From positions 1,527,640 to 1,591,639 of the forward strand of contig CACVBU010000064.1 of assembly GCA_902728285.1 (NCBI GenBank): a stretch of DNA of 64,000 nt, in the 5' to 3' direction. A program made the translations under genes and the position numbers. The DNA is from Clytia hemisphaerica (Eukaryota; Cnidaria; Hydrozoa; Leptothecata; Clytiidae). Positions within the stretch are counted from its first letter, which is position 1, and each line of letters begins with the position of its first letter. A model generated the notes under the pieces. It had not been told where the DNA came from. It made no database searches and saw nothing but the letters and a program-made list of their open reading frames with translations. Of this stretch, positions 1-12,200 are shown one piece after another.

Positions 1-335
1 CGAAAGTCATCTATGATAAATGTTACGAAATTGATTATTTTACAACTTTAGAGAAGCAAAGTTTTAAATTGGAAACAGTTTCTTACAAATTTGTTTTTGT
101 TATTTTCTAATTTTTAAACTCACATAGACTTCAATAAGACAATGGCTTCTGAAGTGGGTGGGATGGTGGGCATCAGTGATCTAACAACCTGTGAATGGTT
201 TCTTACAGCTGCCCTTTTTAAAGCCTGATATCACATGACTATGAAGTACCAAAAGAAAAATAATAAATTCATTTATATTTCAGATTGCTAATCCCTGAGG
301 AATTGAACAATAGTTGAATGATACTTCAATGTTTA
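1..335. other. AT-rich sequence, no gene seen
   Basis: No exon-like reading frame, tRNA-like box or clear inverted repeat was seen here. It ends at the left terminal repeat of the element that starts at 336. Confidence 0.5.
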
Positions 336-1607
336 TACAGTATATGGCCCCCAAAACGGAGACGGCCCCCAAAACGGAGGTTTTCATTAAAATGAAGATT
401 CTGACTTGTAGATTTATCAGAATTAAACGATTTTTGTTTATTTTGAAAGAATGATGGTTATACTTAAAAATGAGCATGTTTTTGCTGGTCTGAGACAGAT
501 TCAAAATAACATATTTTACGTCTAAAGGAAATATTTTAACACCAAAATTAGATAAAAATTGGATATAACTCACTCTAGCTCCTTGGATATTGAAAATAAG
601 TTATGAAAACGGGGTATAGGAAACTTTCTACACCTAATGCCGTTCAGAAAATGCAAATACATCTGTGACTTTAGAGGCTGGGTAAAAGATATAGCATCTT
701 GAAGGTCAACCAGTGTTTTGGAGCCCTAGAATCAGCATTGACAAAACCGAAAATTCTAAATATGAGAAAAAGCAAAAAATCTTGGAATTCTATTCCTATC
801 ACCTTGAGTTAATAGTTTATAACAAAAAATTAACATTATACATAAAATTTTTCGCTGAATCAGCAAAAACGGCAAATTCTGTCAATTTTTTGCAAAATAT
901 AGGAGAAAAATATCTTTAAAGCTTAATATTTTCAGTTTCAGTTAAGCTTTATTTCTAAAATTTTCACAGCTTATTCCATACATGAATGGAACTATTTTCA
1001 AAAGAGATTTGTTTTCAAAAACTTGATTAAGACGTTGTTAAATCAAAATTGTCATTTTGAAAATTTCTAAATTTTCAGTTTGGACTTTGCAATATCGAAA
1101 ATCTTGAAATATTTCATAAAAATCATAAATTTTACATCCATCGGGTCGTAAATTTAAGGGAAAACACAAATATGTTCATAGTTTTCCCCCCTTTCACCAC
1201 TGGGCTTAATAATTTGATTTTAACTACACCTCCGTTTTGGGGGCCCCAAACCTGCATTTTGACAACCAGGGGTATACTGTAAAAATTTTATCAAATAAAT
1301 TTATGGCTAAAACCCTCTAAATCATATTTCAAAACTATGGTCAAAATTTTGTATTCATATCTTAAAGATATCTCGAGAAATCGCTAAAATTTCAAACCTC
1401 CGTTTTGGGGGCCATTAGAAAAAAGCTACCTATCTTTAAGCGATTGAAAAATATTGTTGAAATTGAAAATTTTGAAAAAGAACTTCCAGGAAATAAAGTA
1501 GAGATGTTAAAGGTTTTCATGCAGCAAAATTTTTGTAAAATCTCTTTTCCTCTAGATTTGAGAGAAATTTTCAAATTTGATCGCCGTTTTGGGGGCCACA
1601 TACTGTA
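336..1607. mobile_element. Non-autonomous inverted-repeat element with GGGGGCC-type words
   Basis: The left end reads TACAGTATATGGCCCCCAAAA and the right end is its near inverse (TTTTGGGGGCCACATACTGTA). The word CCGTTTTGGGGGCC or its complement occurs near 346, 364, 1223, 1397 and 1583, so the terminal word is repeated inside. A second right-end-like sequence (GGGGTATACTGTA near 1268) suggests a nested or shorter form. No transposase frame is visible. TA at both borders could be the target duplication. Confidence 0.7.
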
Positions 1608-1773
1608 ATGAAAATAATGTCATCGTACTTTTTGCTTTTGATGAAAATTCAACCTCGCTTCCATACAAATCAAGCCTCATTTTGAAGAAACAATGGAATC
1701 GTCGTCAATGCTTTATCAAAATGGGGTCGACGAAAGTTTGAAAAATGGTGAGCATTTTTATTTTTCATTTTTT

Positions 1774-2013
1774 TATTGTCCAGGTAAGTAAGTAAGTTTG
1801 CGACCGCAGTCGAGGGCCACCCGAAGGCTCCCTTTTCGTATAGCTGTCTACCCGAAGGTAGGGCAGGCAGGGCGCCACACCTTTCTCTGGATTTCTCCAC
1901 TTACCCTTGATCCGTCTCTAGTTGCTGAGTAGCAAGCAGAGAGGAATCGAACCCACAACCATACGCACCGTACCTGGATGCTCTACCTTCATGCTACGGT
2001 CGCATATTGTCCA
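1774..2013 (-). mobile_element. tRNA-derived SINE with 9-bp target duplication
   Basis: On the minus strand this begins with a tRNA-like head at 2004 containing an A-box-like TAGCATGAAGGTAGAGC and a B box GGTTCGATTCC. An unrelated body follows, and the 3' end is a (CTTA)n tail at 1783-1797. TATTGTCCA at 1774-1782 and again at 2005-2013 is a perfect 9-bp target duplication, which fixes the borders. The body shares long stretches with 5988-6182 and 12425-12640, so this is a family. SINEs depend on LINE enzymes; the RTE or CR1 elements in this window are possible partners, but no shared 3' tail was proven. Confidence 0.88.
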
Positions 2014-2321
2014 AGAGTTAAATATAAAATAAGAGCTTAAGGCTTCTTTTTTTTCAACCATTAAAAGTGAAATCTCACTTTTGCCCGAATGTTTTTTGTT
2101 TGAATCGATTTTGTTCCATTGTCCCCGGGACAAAATCAGCTTGTCTTTTGGGAAATTCAATCACTTTTAGTCCCATAAAACAAAAAAAGAAACCATGGGA
2201 CACGCACTTTTTCCCTTGTGTTGGTGCAATAGAGCATGTTGCATTGCACCATCGCGAAAAAAAATTCTCGTGTCCCCAAGCCTTTACAAATAAATGCAGC
2301 ATACTAAAGATCGTAAAGACA
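2014..2321. other. Unassigned, includes a short degenerate repeat
   Basis: No gene is supported. The open frames on both strands have no recognisable domain. GTGTTGGTGCAATAGAGC near 2219 and GCATTGCACCAT near 2240 are partly complementary and suggest a decayed element. Confidence 0.35.
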
Positions 2322-2587
2322 TCTCAGTCTCACAGCCCCGGTCGAACTTTTTTCATCAGCGGGAATAAAAATTCCTATTGAAATCCCAATGGGGATTACT
2401 GAAAGGTTACAAAATCCAGTTGTTTTAATGTGCAATTTTCAAACATTGAATTTCAAGTCGGTGTGAAATCAAAGTCAATTTCTCAGTGGGGCTGAATTTC
2501 CAGGGTACTCTCCCACCGTGAACGAAATTTTAGCCAAATTTTCCAGCAAGGCTGAGGTCACAGTGGGTTAGTTATACAGGAGTGTGT
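2322..2587. mobile_element. MITE of the ACACCCCTGTCTCACAG family (copy 1)
   Basis: It starts with CTCAGTCTCACAGCCCCGG and ends with CAGTGGGTTAGTTATACAGGAGTGTG, a degenerate form of the family terminal repeat ACACCCCTGTCTCACAGMCCC. The interior holds several versions of the family word, CCCAGTGGGGATGAAATTT and its complement. No coding capacity. Confidence 0.65.
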
Positions 2588-2960
2588 AAAATCACTTAGA
2601 AAGTGGCATTGGATAGGCTATTTATCATGATAGTTTTTTCAGGAGGTGTCTCTTTTGCAAGGGAATCTTTCAATATCTAAAGAGGACGGTAAGAAAAGAA
2701 CAATCAATATCATAGAATGAATATTAAGATATTATCTTGACTCCCACTGAGAAAATCATGAAAATGATTGCTTGTTCCTGATAAATTATTGATAAACAAA
2801 GAAAGTAGGAGATTAATTTCAAGTACAATATAGTGTACTAGCTTATTTCGAGTGGTGAAGAATTGATTTCAGTGATAAATTTAAATACTGTTTCAGTTGA
2901 ATTTGTTTTTTTTGAAAATAGTTCATGATGTGGCAGAGGGTTGACTTTTCTATCTCCTGG

Positions 2961-3161
2961 ACACCCATCACAGACCCGGTGAAACATCTTTCCAAATATG
3001 GGGACGAAGATTTCTATCAAAATCCAAATAGGGATAAAAATTCCATTGTTCACAGGGAAATTAATCCAATGGGGTTGAAATCTTAGGTTATTATTTCCAT
3101 CGAGGACAAAATTTTAGCAAAATTTTCTAGGGTTCCCACTGGGTCTGTGATACAGGGGTGT
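2961..3161. mobile_element. MITE of the ACACCCCTGTCTCACAG family (copy 2)
   Basis: The left end is ACACCCATCACAGACCCGG and the right end is CCCACTGGGTCTGTGATACAGGGGTGT. The flanks TCCTGG and ACCTGG suggest a 6-bp target duplication with one mismatch. The interior is made of AGTGGGG-type words. Confidence 0.7.
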
Positions 3162-4220
3162 ACCTGGCAAAGGGTTTATTAAAATTTAGAGCCTCGAGGA
3201 GCTAAAATAGAATCTTCAATATATCTCATTCAGAAAAATGTGAAACTTTAAAATATGCACATAGTAGTTTTGGCACTGAATCCTCATGTTTGAACTTGAC
3301 AAAAAAATGAAAGTTCTGGGTATATGTGAAAAAACAGATTCACTTTTTTACACCCAATCAAACTTCCTGAAAGCCGCTAAAAAAAAAGTAATTCACTTCC
3401 TTATCGGGTCTTAATTTTTGAAATTTCGAACGAATTTTATTGACTGAAGTTTTGGGAAAACATACTTATCGGATTTGCTACAGGGTTAGTGAGCTGAATC
3501 TAGCATCTTGAAGTGGGAAATACACGGCGTCATCTCTTTACTCAGTCTTAGCTCCTTCAAACGCTTTAAAATGAGTGAAAAAGTCTTCCTCTAGCGTTGA
3601 AATAATCGAAACAGATAATTATATTTTAATTACCACGTATCCTTATTAGTCGTAATTACTTTAAACGATAATTTTTTTTCAAGTAAGAAATGACGCCAAG
3701 TCAATTGTACGTTCCTTATTTGAATATTATACCTATAGATGAGAATTTGGCAACCATTTTAGTTTTACAAAAGTTCCCCTCACTGTTGTTGTTATAACGA
3801 CAAAATGAAAGCATAATTTGTTGAAAAAGATCTGATTTATAACATCAAAAAAACCTATAGACAAAATCGATTTCGAACAATGCAAAGATATAATACCCAT
3901 GTATTTCTTATAAAAAATTGTAATCTTTTTATCAGACAATTATGTAGTTTTTATATCTGTAATGGAGAGAAAGAAAAAGTTGTGTTTTTTGTTTAGAAAT
4001 GGTATATGTGTTCTGGATGGAGTTTGGTATAACCATGTTATAACCTGGAGATCTACACTATACTAATCTAAATGATTTTTGTTAAAATTGGTCTGTTCTA
4101 AAATCGTCAGTCTATGCCATTTTGGAAACAATAAAAGTAATACTTCGAAAGATAGATATTAGCTAATTTTGACTAGATAAATCTTATTTTAGTTTTAGAT
4201 TAGATACACCTCCCTTTAAC
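3162..4220. other. No gene seen
   Basis: AT-rich with many stops in all frames. The 68-codon frame on the minus strand at 3733-3939 has no recognisable domain. No terminal inverted repeat was identified. Confidence 0.4.
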
Positions 4221-4490
4221 TTTATAACCCGGGGGGAGGGTACTACCCTTGTTGACCGACGGGGGTACTCCGAAATTTGCGAAAAAAGTGACCCTGAATG
4301 GGACTGAAATTCCAAAATTTTCTCAAATTTTCTACTTTCCCCCCAAATTTTCCAAAAATAGGCACCCTACGAGGGACTGATTTTTCTGTTTTGGTGTTTT
4401 TGCGACCCTACCTGGGACTCGTGGAGGTTAAAAAAGGTACCCTGACCAGCGGAGCATCCCCGTAACCCATCTTGCCCAATTACCCCCCCC
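4221..4490. repeat. Repeat with ACCCT...GGGACT words
   Basis: ACCCT followed a few bases later by GGGACT recurs at least three times between 4288 and 4430. The segment is bordered by G- and C-rich runs (CCCGGGGGGAGGG at 4229, TACCCCCCCCC near 4480). It looks like another short element built from a repeated word. Exact ends are not fixed. Confidence 0.45.
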
Positions 4491-4599
4491 CCATCGACAT
4501 TTTAGAAACAATAAAAGTACTACTTCGTGGACAGATATATTAGCTAATTTTGACTAGATAGATCTTACTTTTAGATTAGATACACCCCCTTTCTAACAA

Positions 4600-5052
4600 A
4601 CCTGGTTGATTTTTTTCAGCCAGTGGGGGTGAAAAAAAAACGGCATAGGCGTAGCGAGATACCCTGAAAGATTTATGAGAGAGTGCAAATGTTTATGACA
4701 TAAATTCATTATCTTTTGATAAAACAAAGACATCAATTACAGTGTGGTAAAAACCGCTCTCATCCAAAAATTTTGCAGGGTATCTCGCTACGACTATGAA
4801 AACGGCCCAAAACTGGATGGGGATTGACAATTCCATGCTTTCTTATGGCTGAGGATTTGAATTCCATTGTTTTCAAGCCAGAAAATCCAGTGGGATGGAA
4901 AAAAAAGGACAATATTTTCCAGTGAGGATTGTTAACTAGTTATTTTCAGCGGGAACATCAAAAATCAGGGTATAATTTTCAACTGGGGATGATATTTTGG
5001 CCAATTTTTCTAGCGGGAAGGGGTCCCAGTGGCTCTGTGAGAAAGGGGTGTT
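4600..5052. mobile_element. MITE of the ACACCCC family, interrupted by a second MITE (copy 3)
   Basis: Words such as CCAGTGGGGGTGAAA at about 4620 and CAGTGGCTCTGTGAGAAAGGGGTGT ending near 5052 mark a copy of the ACACCCC family. It is split by the 155-bp element at 4644-4798. The left end is degraded. Confidence 0.6.
4644..4798. mobile_element. 155-bp MITE with TIR CATAGGCGTAGCGAGATACC
   Basis: The left end CATAGGCGTAGCGAGATACC is answered by GGTATCTCGCTACGACTATG at the right end. AAAACGG lies directly on both sides, a 7-bp target duplication, or 8 if the next C is counted, which suits a hAT-like origin. A second, partial copy lies at 15825-15933. No coding capacity. Confidence 0.88.
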
Positions 5053-5303
5053 TAGATTAGATCTTATATCTTAGACTATTCAACTACTGAAAAGTTAGGT
5101 GAAAAAAGTCAGTAGCGTTGACAAGAAAGGCACAAAATTAGTGGGGGGGGCAAGTTTTTATGACACTGTCATTATTTGTTAATATCATTATAAGTATAAT
5201 TACCGTTAATCGATTACTGAGAAAAGATTGAAGATCAGACTTTTTTATGGCATTAGTATTTCCATGATGGTACCAAGTTTGTACCGTGTTTCAGCTGTTA
5301 GAT

Positions 5304-5547
5304 TACGTGGTTCATATTTTTTATGAGAACGAACTATATAAGAGCATAAGACTTCGATGTCCAAAATCTTAAGAACGATAATAACATTTGAAGGCTTTGT
5401 GGACTCTTAAACACATCCGATTTCTTAGGAAAAAAGGCACACATACTCACAAAATGGTGAAAAAAAAACATTTTTGGACTGAAAATCCGAAAAGTTAAAA
5501 ACGTCCGAAGGCTTCAAAAATTTTTGATGTTCTTATTAAAAAACGTA
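5304..5547. mobile_element. MITE of the TACACGTTTTTTTATAAG family, word AAGAACA
   Basis: The left end is a diverged TACGTG...TTTTTTATGAGAAC and the right end is TTCTTATTAAAAAACGTA. ACTATATAAGAGCATAAG and further AAGAACG-type words follow the left end. It is closely related to the copies at 59252, 62721 and 63417 through the shared segment ACTATATAAGAACATAAGGC. Confidence 0.7.
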
Positions 5548-5569
5548 TATGATGTGTATGGTCGTAATA

Positions 5570-5846
5570 CACCCCTTCTCACAGTCCCCGTAGGATTTTT
5601 CACAGCCAGTGGGAGTAGAAATAATAAATGGCTGGGGAGTTGAATTTCATTGCTTTCAAGTGATAAAATTTATTAAGGATAGAAAATTTAGCACAATATT
5701 TTGCAGTGAAGATTTATAAATTTAAGTATTTTCAAGGATGAGAGACAAGAATTAGAGTGCAGTTTTCCGCTAGAAACAATATTTTGGCCAATTTTTCCAG
5801 TAGGATGAGGTTTAACTGGGTCTGTGAGAAAAAGGTGTAACAATAA
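5570..5846. mobile_element. MITE of the ACACCCC family (copy 4)
   Basis: The left end is ACACCCCTTCTCACAGTCCCC and the right end is AACTGGGTCTGTGAGAAAAAGGTGT. Internal words of the CAGTGGGAG type match the other copies. Confidence 0.72.
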
Positions 5847-5982
5847 TTTATCTTATTTTGACAAGAAAGCCTAACAAATGTCAACGATATTTTACAATTT
5901 GTCTGATAGATTATAATATCTGGACTGAAGAAAGAACTCAGTAACCGTTCAACAACTGTGAAACTGAGCTTTCTTATTCCCC

Positions 5983-6182
5983 CGGGTCATACCAAAGATT
6001 CCCAAAATGGTACTTAATGCCTCTCTACTTGATGCTCAGGAACTAAAGAAACGGATCTAGGGTAAGTGGAGAAATCCAGGGAAAGGAGTGGCGCCCCCCC
6101 TACTTTCGGGTAAACAGCTAGAGAAAAGGGAGCCCTTGACTGCGGTCGCAAACTTATTTACTTACTTACTTACTTACTTATA
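5983..6182 (+). mobile_element. SINE body without tRNA head, next to the OATP start
   Basis: From CATACCAAAGATTCCC on, this follows the SINE body at 12500-12610 closely. It ends in five or so ACTT units at 6160-6180, the family's 3' tail. The tRNA-like head is missing. The tail ends about 30 bases before the OATP start codon, at TATAG, which could serve as a splice acceptor for a 5' untranslated exon. That use is inference. Confidence 0.82.
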
Positions 6183-6210
6183 GATCTTAACCTAAAATAA
6201 ACGTATTAAC

Positions 6211-9200
6211 ATGAATACTCCTTTACTTATTACCGAATCAGATGGAGACTCCCAACAAGAAGAAGTCGACGAATTTAACAATCTTCAAACAACAATTACA
6301 GATGGAAGTCCTACCGATGAAAACCGTAACACTCGGACCAAGCGATACGGGTTCGGCCCTATTGAGCCGGACTGTCTTCAAATTCTCAATAAACCTGTTT
6401 ACTTTTTAATCGTTCAATGTATTGTTATTTTTAACTTTGGTTTTGCAGCCACGGGACTTAATAATACCATGTTGACCAGCATTGAGAAACGATATGGTTT
6501 CAAATCCACGCAAATTGCACTATTTACAATGACTCAACATTTCGTAGCCGGTGTAGTTGCTATATTCGTCTGTTATATCGGACATAAACATCGTCCACTT
6601 ACCATTGCTATCGGTTGTTTCATCTCTTCAATTGGATTCTTAACAATCTCCATTCCACAGTATGTGGTACCATTATACCAAGCTGGAGTTGCCATGGATA
6701 CAGATTTCTGTCGAGCCAACACAACTTCAACAGTATCAAAAGACTGTAATACTGAAAGTACAAATATAGATGACGACATTAATGTTCTACCGATATTTTT
6801 GTTAGGTTACGCGCTCCTCGGGATTGGAGTTACGCCACTTTATTCATTGGGAGCGGCACATATAGACCACATTACGACGAGAAAACAGAGTAGTTTATAT
6901 TTTGCAGTTTTTGCTGTTATTGGGTTTCTAGGACCGGCTATTGGATTTGTAGCTGGAAATCCGATTTTAAATATCTATGTCGATATCAAACAGGTAGGTT
7001 TACAAGCTATATTTTCTTTAAAACTATTTCAAAAATATTTTTTTACCATCAAACGTGATAGTAGGCTTGATATTTTCGTTGTAGTGGACATATTAGAGGG
7101 TTCTATTACACTTCCTTCTCGCAGACCTACTGGGAACCCTTTCCACTGGAAAAATTGGCCAAAATATTATCCCCATTGGAAAATTACACTCTAATTTTTG
7201 TCTGAGAATAATCTGAGAATAATCAGGTAGGGAAATCCTCATTGCAAAATATTGTGTTATTTTTTCAATCCCTACTGAATTTTTTGGCCAGAAAACAATG
7301 GAATTTAAATCCCCAGCCAAAAAAGAAACATGGCAATAGCAATCCCCATTAAGTTTGGTCTGTTATCTTTACCCCTTTGGCTGATAAAATCCAACCGGGT
7401 CTGTGAGAATTGGGTGTACTATTGGGCAAAAGTAAGCTCCAGGTTTGTACCAAAATTTAGGATACCTTTTTCAGACCTTGGGCAGCTTTCCTAGGGCTCC
7501 AAAAACCTCCTTCCCCAAAAGCTTGATTTTCAATCTTAAGCTTGCAGACATACCAAAGAGGTGTATCTTTCTCTAGCAAATTTTGAATCCCATGTTTTTT
7601 TTGTTCATTGTTTGTATAAAAGCTTATCTCCAAGCATAGACTGATATTCTGTGTATGGTACGTATTTACTCCTTAAGGCTATGACTCCGTAAGAAAATCC
7701 GACCAGGTTGGCGCACTGCTTTGATCTTTTACATCCAGATTTGGCATTGAACATTAAATGAGCTTTTGAGGGTGGTGATCGGCTAAAGCAAAACAATTGA
7801 ACAAAATCAAGCGCCAATATCAAAATTAAATATTAGAATCCAGTCGCTCGTTTTCAAGCAAAAAGCAACGTGGCTCGGATTGTTTTGGTTGAACAACCAG
7901 GTCAGCTTGTCATATTCGCTGTATCTCGTTAGTGCAGAGCGCGATACTATGCATAGAATAAAGTTTTCGACCGTCGCCGCCAATAGCTGTGCGTGCATTT
8001 TTTTGTCCGTTTTACCACCCTAAAACCGTCCCAGTCTTTTTTTCGCACCTAAAGATAATAGAAAAATGTTAAAAAAAAAGGATTGGATCGAGTTAACCCT
8101 TTAACTGCCGTTCGTATCTTCTAAGGTTCGACCTATTTGCCACGGGGAAAAAAGAAGGTTCGACCCTATTTGCCAGATGTAGGCATATGTCGACACGGGC
8201 AAAAGGTAGAGATTTTGACTTCATTTTCTGAATAAAATATGAAGTATCAGCCAAGGACTATAATTTTGAGTGGAACATTGTTGAATAATTATTTCTCAAC
8301 ATAGAAAAGCTTTTTAACTATTATATTTTTTCATTTCAAACCATCTAATACAAAATCTTTGTAGAAGTGTTAAGACAATGGCAAAGAAATGGAAAGTTCC
8401 CATGCCAGCAAATCCCGACATCGGCAAAGAAATCGAAAATGCTCATGTTGGCATATGCCGACTTCGGCAGTTAAAGGGTTTAAGGGTGATAAAACGAAAA
8501 AAAAAAAAAAAACACGCGGTAATTGGTGGCTACATTTGAAAAGTTGTATAGATGATCTGTTATGAGATTAGAAATAAGCGTGCTGCTTGTTATCAATTTA
8601 AAGAGTTATAAAGTTTCTTTAAGTATATTCATTATGTCTTAGCCTTCACAGTCAAACCTCAAACCAACCAATCGAAATTGGGTCGGAGCTTGGTGGATCT
8701 CATTTGTTATTGGCTCGATTATTACATTCATACCAATTCTCCCTATGCTTGGTTTTGCAAGCGAATTTCCTAACACGTGGCGGGTCATCGAGGCAAAAAA
8801 GAAACACGTGGACACTATACGCAAAGATAAAGACTTAAAACACGATTTGAAAGACTTCGTACCATCGTTTAAAAAACTTTTAAGAAACAAACCATTCATG
8901 TGCTTGATTTTATCGGTAGCTATTGAAAGTCTGACCATTTCAGGATTTTCAGTATTCTTACCTAAATACTTAGAAACGCAATTTTATTTGACCGCATCCA
9001 GTGCAGCCTCTTACGTCGGATTTGCTATCTTACCAGGTAAGGGTCTTTTTTAGACCTTTTCTATAATAATCCTGCTTAGGTATACAACTGACAAAACCAA
9101 TTCTTTTATCTATTGATTCGGATTCCTATCAATTCACAACTCAGCAGGAAACAGTGGAAATCTTGTCAACCTTATTTTAGCCTGTTATACAAAAGCCACT

Positions 9201-12200
9201 TTTTACAGCGTATTTATTTTAAAAGAGATGATGAATTTGGTTTGTGGGAAGGAACCGGGCTACTCTTATTTACGCTATTGCTATTAAAATTCCAACCATC
9301 TTTTCATTTTTTTTCAGGTTCTGTTCTTGGTATTTTAATCGGTGGTTACCTTTGCCGAAGGTTTTCTTTCAATGGAAGAAAGTTGTTGATCTTCAATTTA
9401 GTCGCATTGTGTGCCTCAACTGTCTTCATGCTTGGCTTGTTGATGGGGTGCGATAGCCGTGATATTGTTGGAGCAACTTCGCCGTATTATAACAGGTAAA
9501 TAAAGGAAGATTTTTATTCCCACTTTTCTAGAGGCCTCCCCAAGCGTTTTTCACGATGGCATGATAGGGACCTTCTTCTTGCGTGATTATGTGTGATCTT
9601 GAAATTTTTTCTTCGTGATTGCGTGATGAAAGGTCAAAACGTGATCGTGATTTGAAAGATTTTTTGAGCTGTGATCCGTTATTTAGATTTTTTCAAAGGG
9701 ATGCGTCACTATCCAAATTTTTTTCTGATTTTCTGAAGACAAAAAATTGTGTGATACTGTGATCAGACTTACCGCTGGGGGGTCTTTTACTAAATACATT
9801 TAGACAATTCGTGACAGCAAATGTACCAGCTGTTGACAAAGGTCAGTGAATTATTTTTTAGAGTCTCAACTTAACGACTGGTCGACATAGCCTTTTATTA
9901 AAGCACCTGATCATTAAAACATTCAAAAATCATTCAAAAGTCAATAAGTTTCACCGAAAGATTTCTACATATCGTGAAAAGGTTCAGCATGTGGTTTTGG
10001 TTAGAAGTCCTAAGTATACAAATTGTAATTCCCAGTTGCCACACAACGTTTTTTCAACGATGAGCTAGCAAACTAATCCTGGAAATTAGGGGGTCGACGG
10101 TGAAATTTTGTAAAACAGGACCCTGGAAAATGATTGTATTGATGTCAGTTTAGAAGGAGAGAACCCCCTAGAAACCTTTAGTAACCCCCTTGGAAATCTG
10201 AAAATGAACAAAAACCCCTTGGAAAATCAAGGCTCAGACACCCCCTGGAAAAGTTCGTCAATACCCATGTATGGAATAAAAATTGAATTGCCCATTTAGT
10301 GCCAGCCGGGAGAACCATTTAGATTAAAGGTGATTCTCATTTGAATTATAAGTCCGATAACTATTACATTTTTATCTTATTTTTTATTTTTCGTAATTAC
10401 AATTTCTCACCCCCCTTGGCAATTTTATTAAAATTTTGAAAATTTCCCAACCCCCCTTTTATTCGACCCCCCCCCCGTTTTTTCGAACCTTCCTTCCCGG
10501 TTTATTTGGAACCTAAGAGTAGAATACATGTGATTCTCACTTGAATCTTTTTAATCTTTCGCTTTTCAGCTCATCAGCAGAATTATCAATAGATGATCAA
10601 TGTAACCAAAATTGCCAATGCAGTATGAAATTCTATAAGCCAGTCTGCTCTGTGTTGGATCAACGAACATTTTATTCTCCGTGTCATGCTGGATGTTCTT
10701 CTCAACATTTCGCAGATGGAGTAAGTACTGCGGAAAAGGGGGTTAAGGAGTCCGACAGTCTTTGGGGATGATTTTTCCAAGAGGATACCCCTGTCTCACA
10801 GCCCCGGTGGAACTTTTTTCTTCTGTGGGGATGAGAATATTATTGTTTCAAGGTTAAAAAATCCAGTGGGGGATGGTTTTGGAGTGCAATTTTTATACAT
10901 TGATTTTCGAGTGGGAAGGAAATCAAAATCAATTTCCCACCGGGGACCAAATTGCCCAGTGGGGCTGGGCGTCCCAGTGGGTCTGTAACACAAAGGTGTT
11001 GGAGGCGTAACGGGGACTTAAAGGTTTTGCATGTAAATGAGAGTAATATCGTTTACTTATACTCATCAATTTTAATTGATTTTAATTCACAGAAAGAGGA
11101 AAAGAAAAACAATTTCTTGTTTATTTAGCACAATATGTAATAGTTACCAAAGTGCCAAATTTGAGGTTGAAATATTCTTAACGTATTCTTACTATTTTAG
11201 ACTTTTGAGTGAACATTTGGGTTAAAATTACATTTCTTCCTCAAAGCTTCAATTTATCTCTAACAAAGGAAGCAGTTTTTTTCTGTTAACCAATACAAAA
11301 TGACTGTATTCTTATCAAACTCTGTGAAATTCACCCAAGAGGATATTCTTAGGGTATTCTTACGATTTGGCCAATTTTCACCCTGGTATTCTTATAGAAG
11401 ATATTCTTATAAAAAAAGCGTGTATAATAAATCCAATAAATCATTTCTTTCTGAATTTTTAGGTATACGCTAACTGCACTTGTCTCCCACAAGATACAAA
11501 AATAAAGATGGTAGATGGTCGCTGCATGCCTGAATGTTCACAATTACCTTACTTCATGATCCTGATCTTTTTCAATCTCTTTTTCACTTTCGTAACAAAT
11601 GTTCCTAAAGCTCAAGCATACTTCAGGTAACGAAATACAATTTTTTTAAATCAAATTATGTTAAAATATTCATCCACCGTTATCTTTCGGCAGTGTTGGA
11701 GATAATAGATTCCATCTTTTTGCGCCAAGAATTGTCACGAATGTTTCCAGGTTGTCTTACATAAGAAAATTGGTCATCTCCAATGAATTAAGTATTTATT
11801 TAATTAACTAGTATCTATCTGTGAAATCGGCTTTTAGAATCTTGTAAACATGAAGTGTCTCCGTCACCAGATCCAGATCAACAAATTCTGCATCGGTTAA
11901 AATGCGGTTATAGAGGAATCTTTTTTGGCAATTTCCGTTGCTCCGGTCCAATAATTCCTTCATTATCTAATATTTTTTTATTATTTTTATTCCTAAAAAC
12001 AATATTCCTTACATGTTTTTTTTTATAAGCATAACGCTTATAAGCATACGAAGGCTCAGATTTGCAGATTTCCTAAGCATAACATAAGCATATACGCTAG
12101 CCTGAAATATTTTTTCAAGTAGTCGCAATCTCTTTCTATTCAAAAAGGTTTGCAAGTGGTTATGTAAAAAAAGACATTCCATGGCTAGCCACATTCCACT

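Noticed and set aside
6994..7194. Extension of the OATP exon 1 frame to the stop at 7194
   Set aside because: A clear GTAGGT donor lies at 6994, the next exon joins in phase at 8643, and the extension runs into a MITE.
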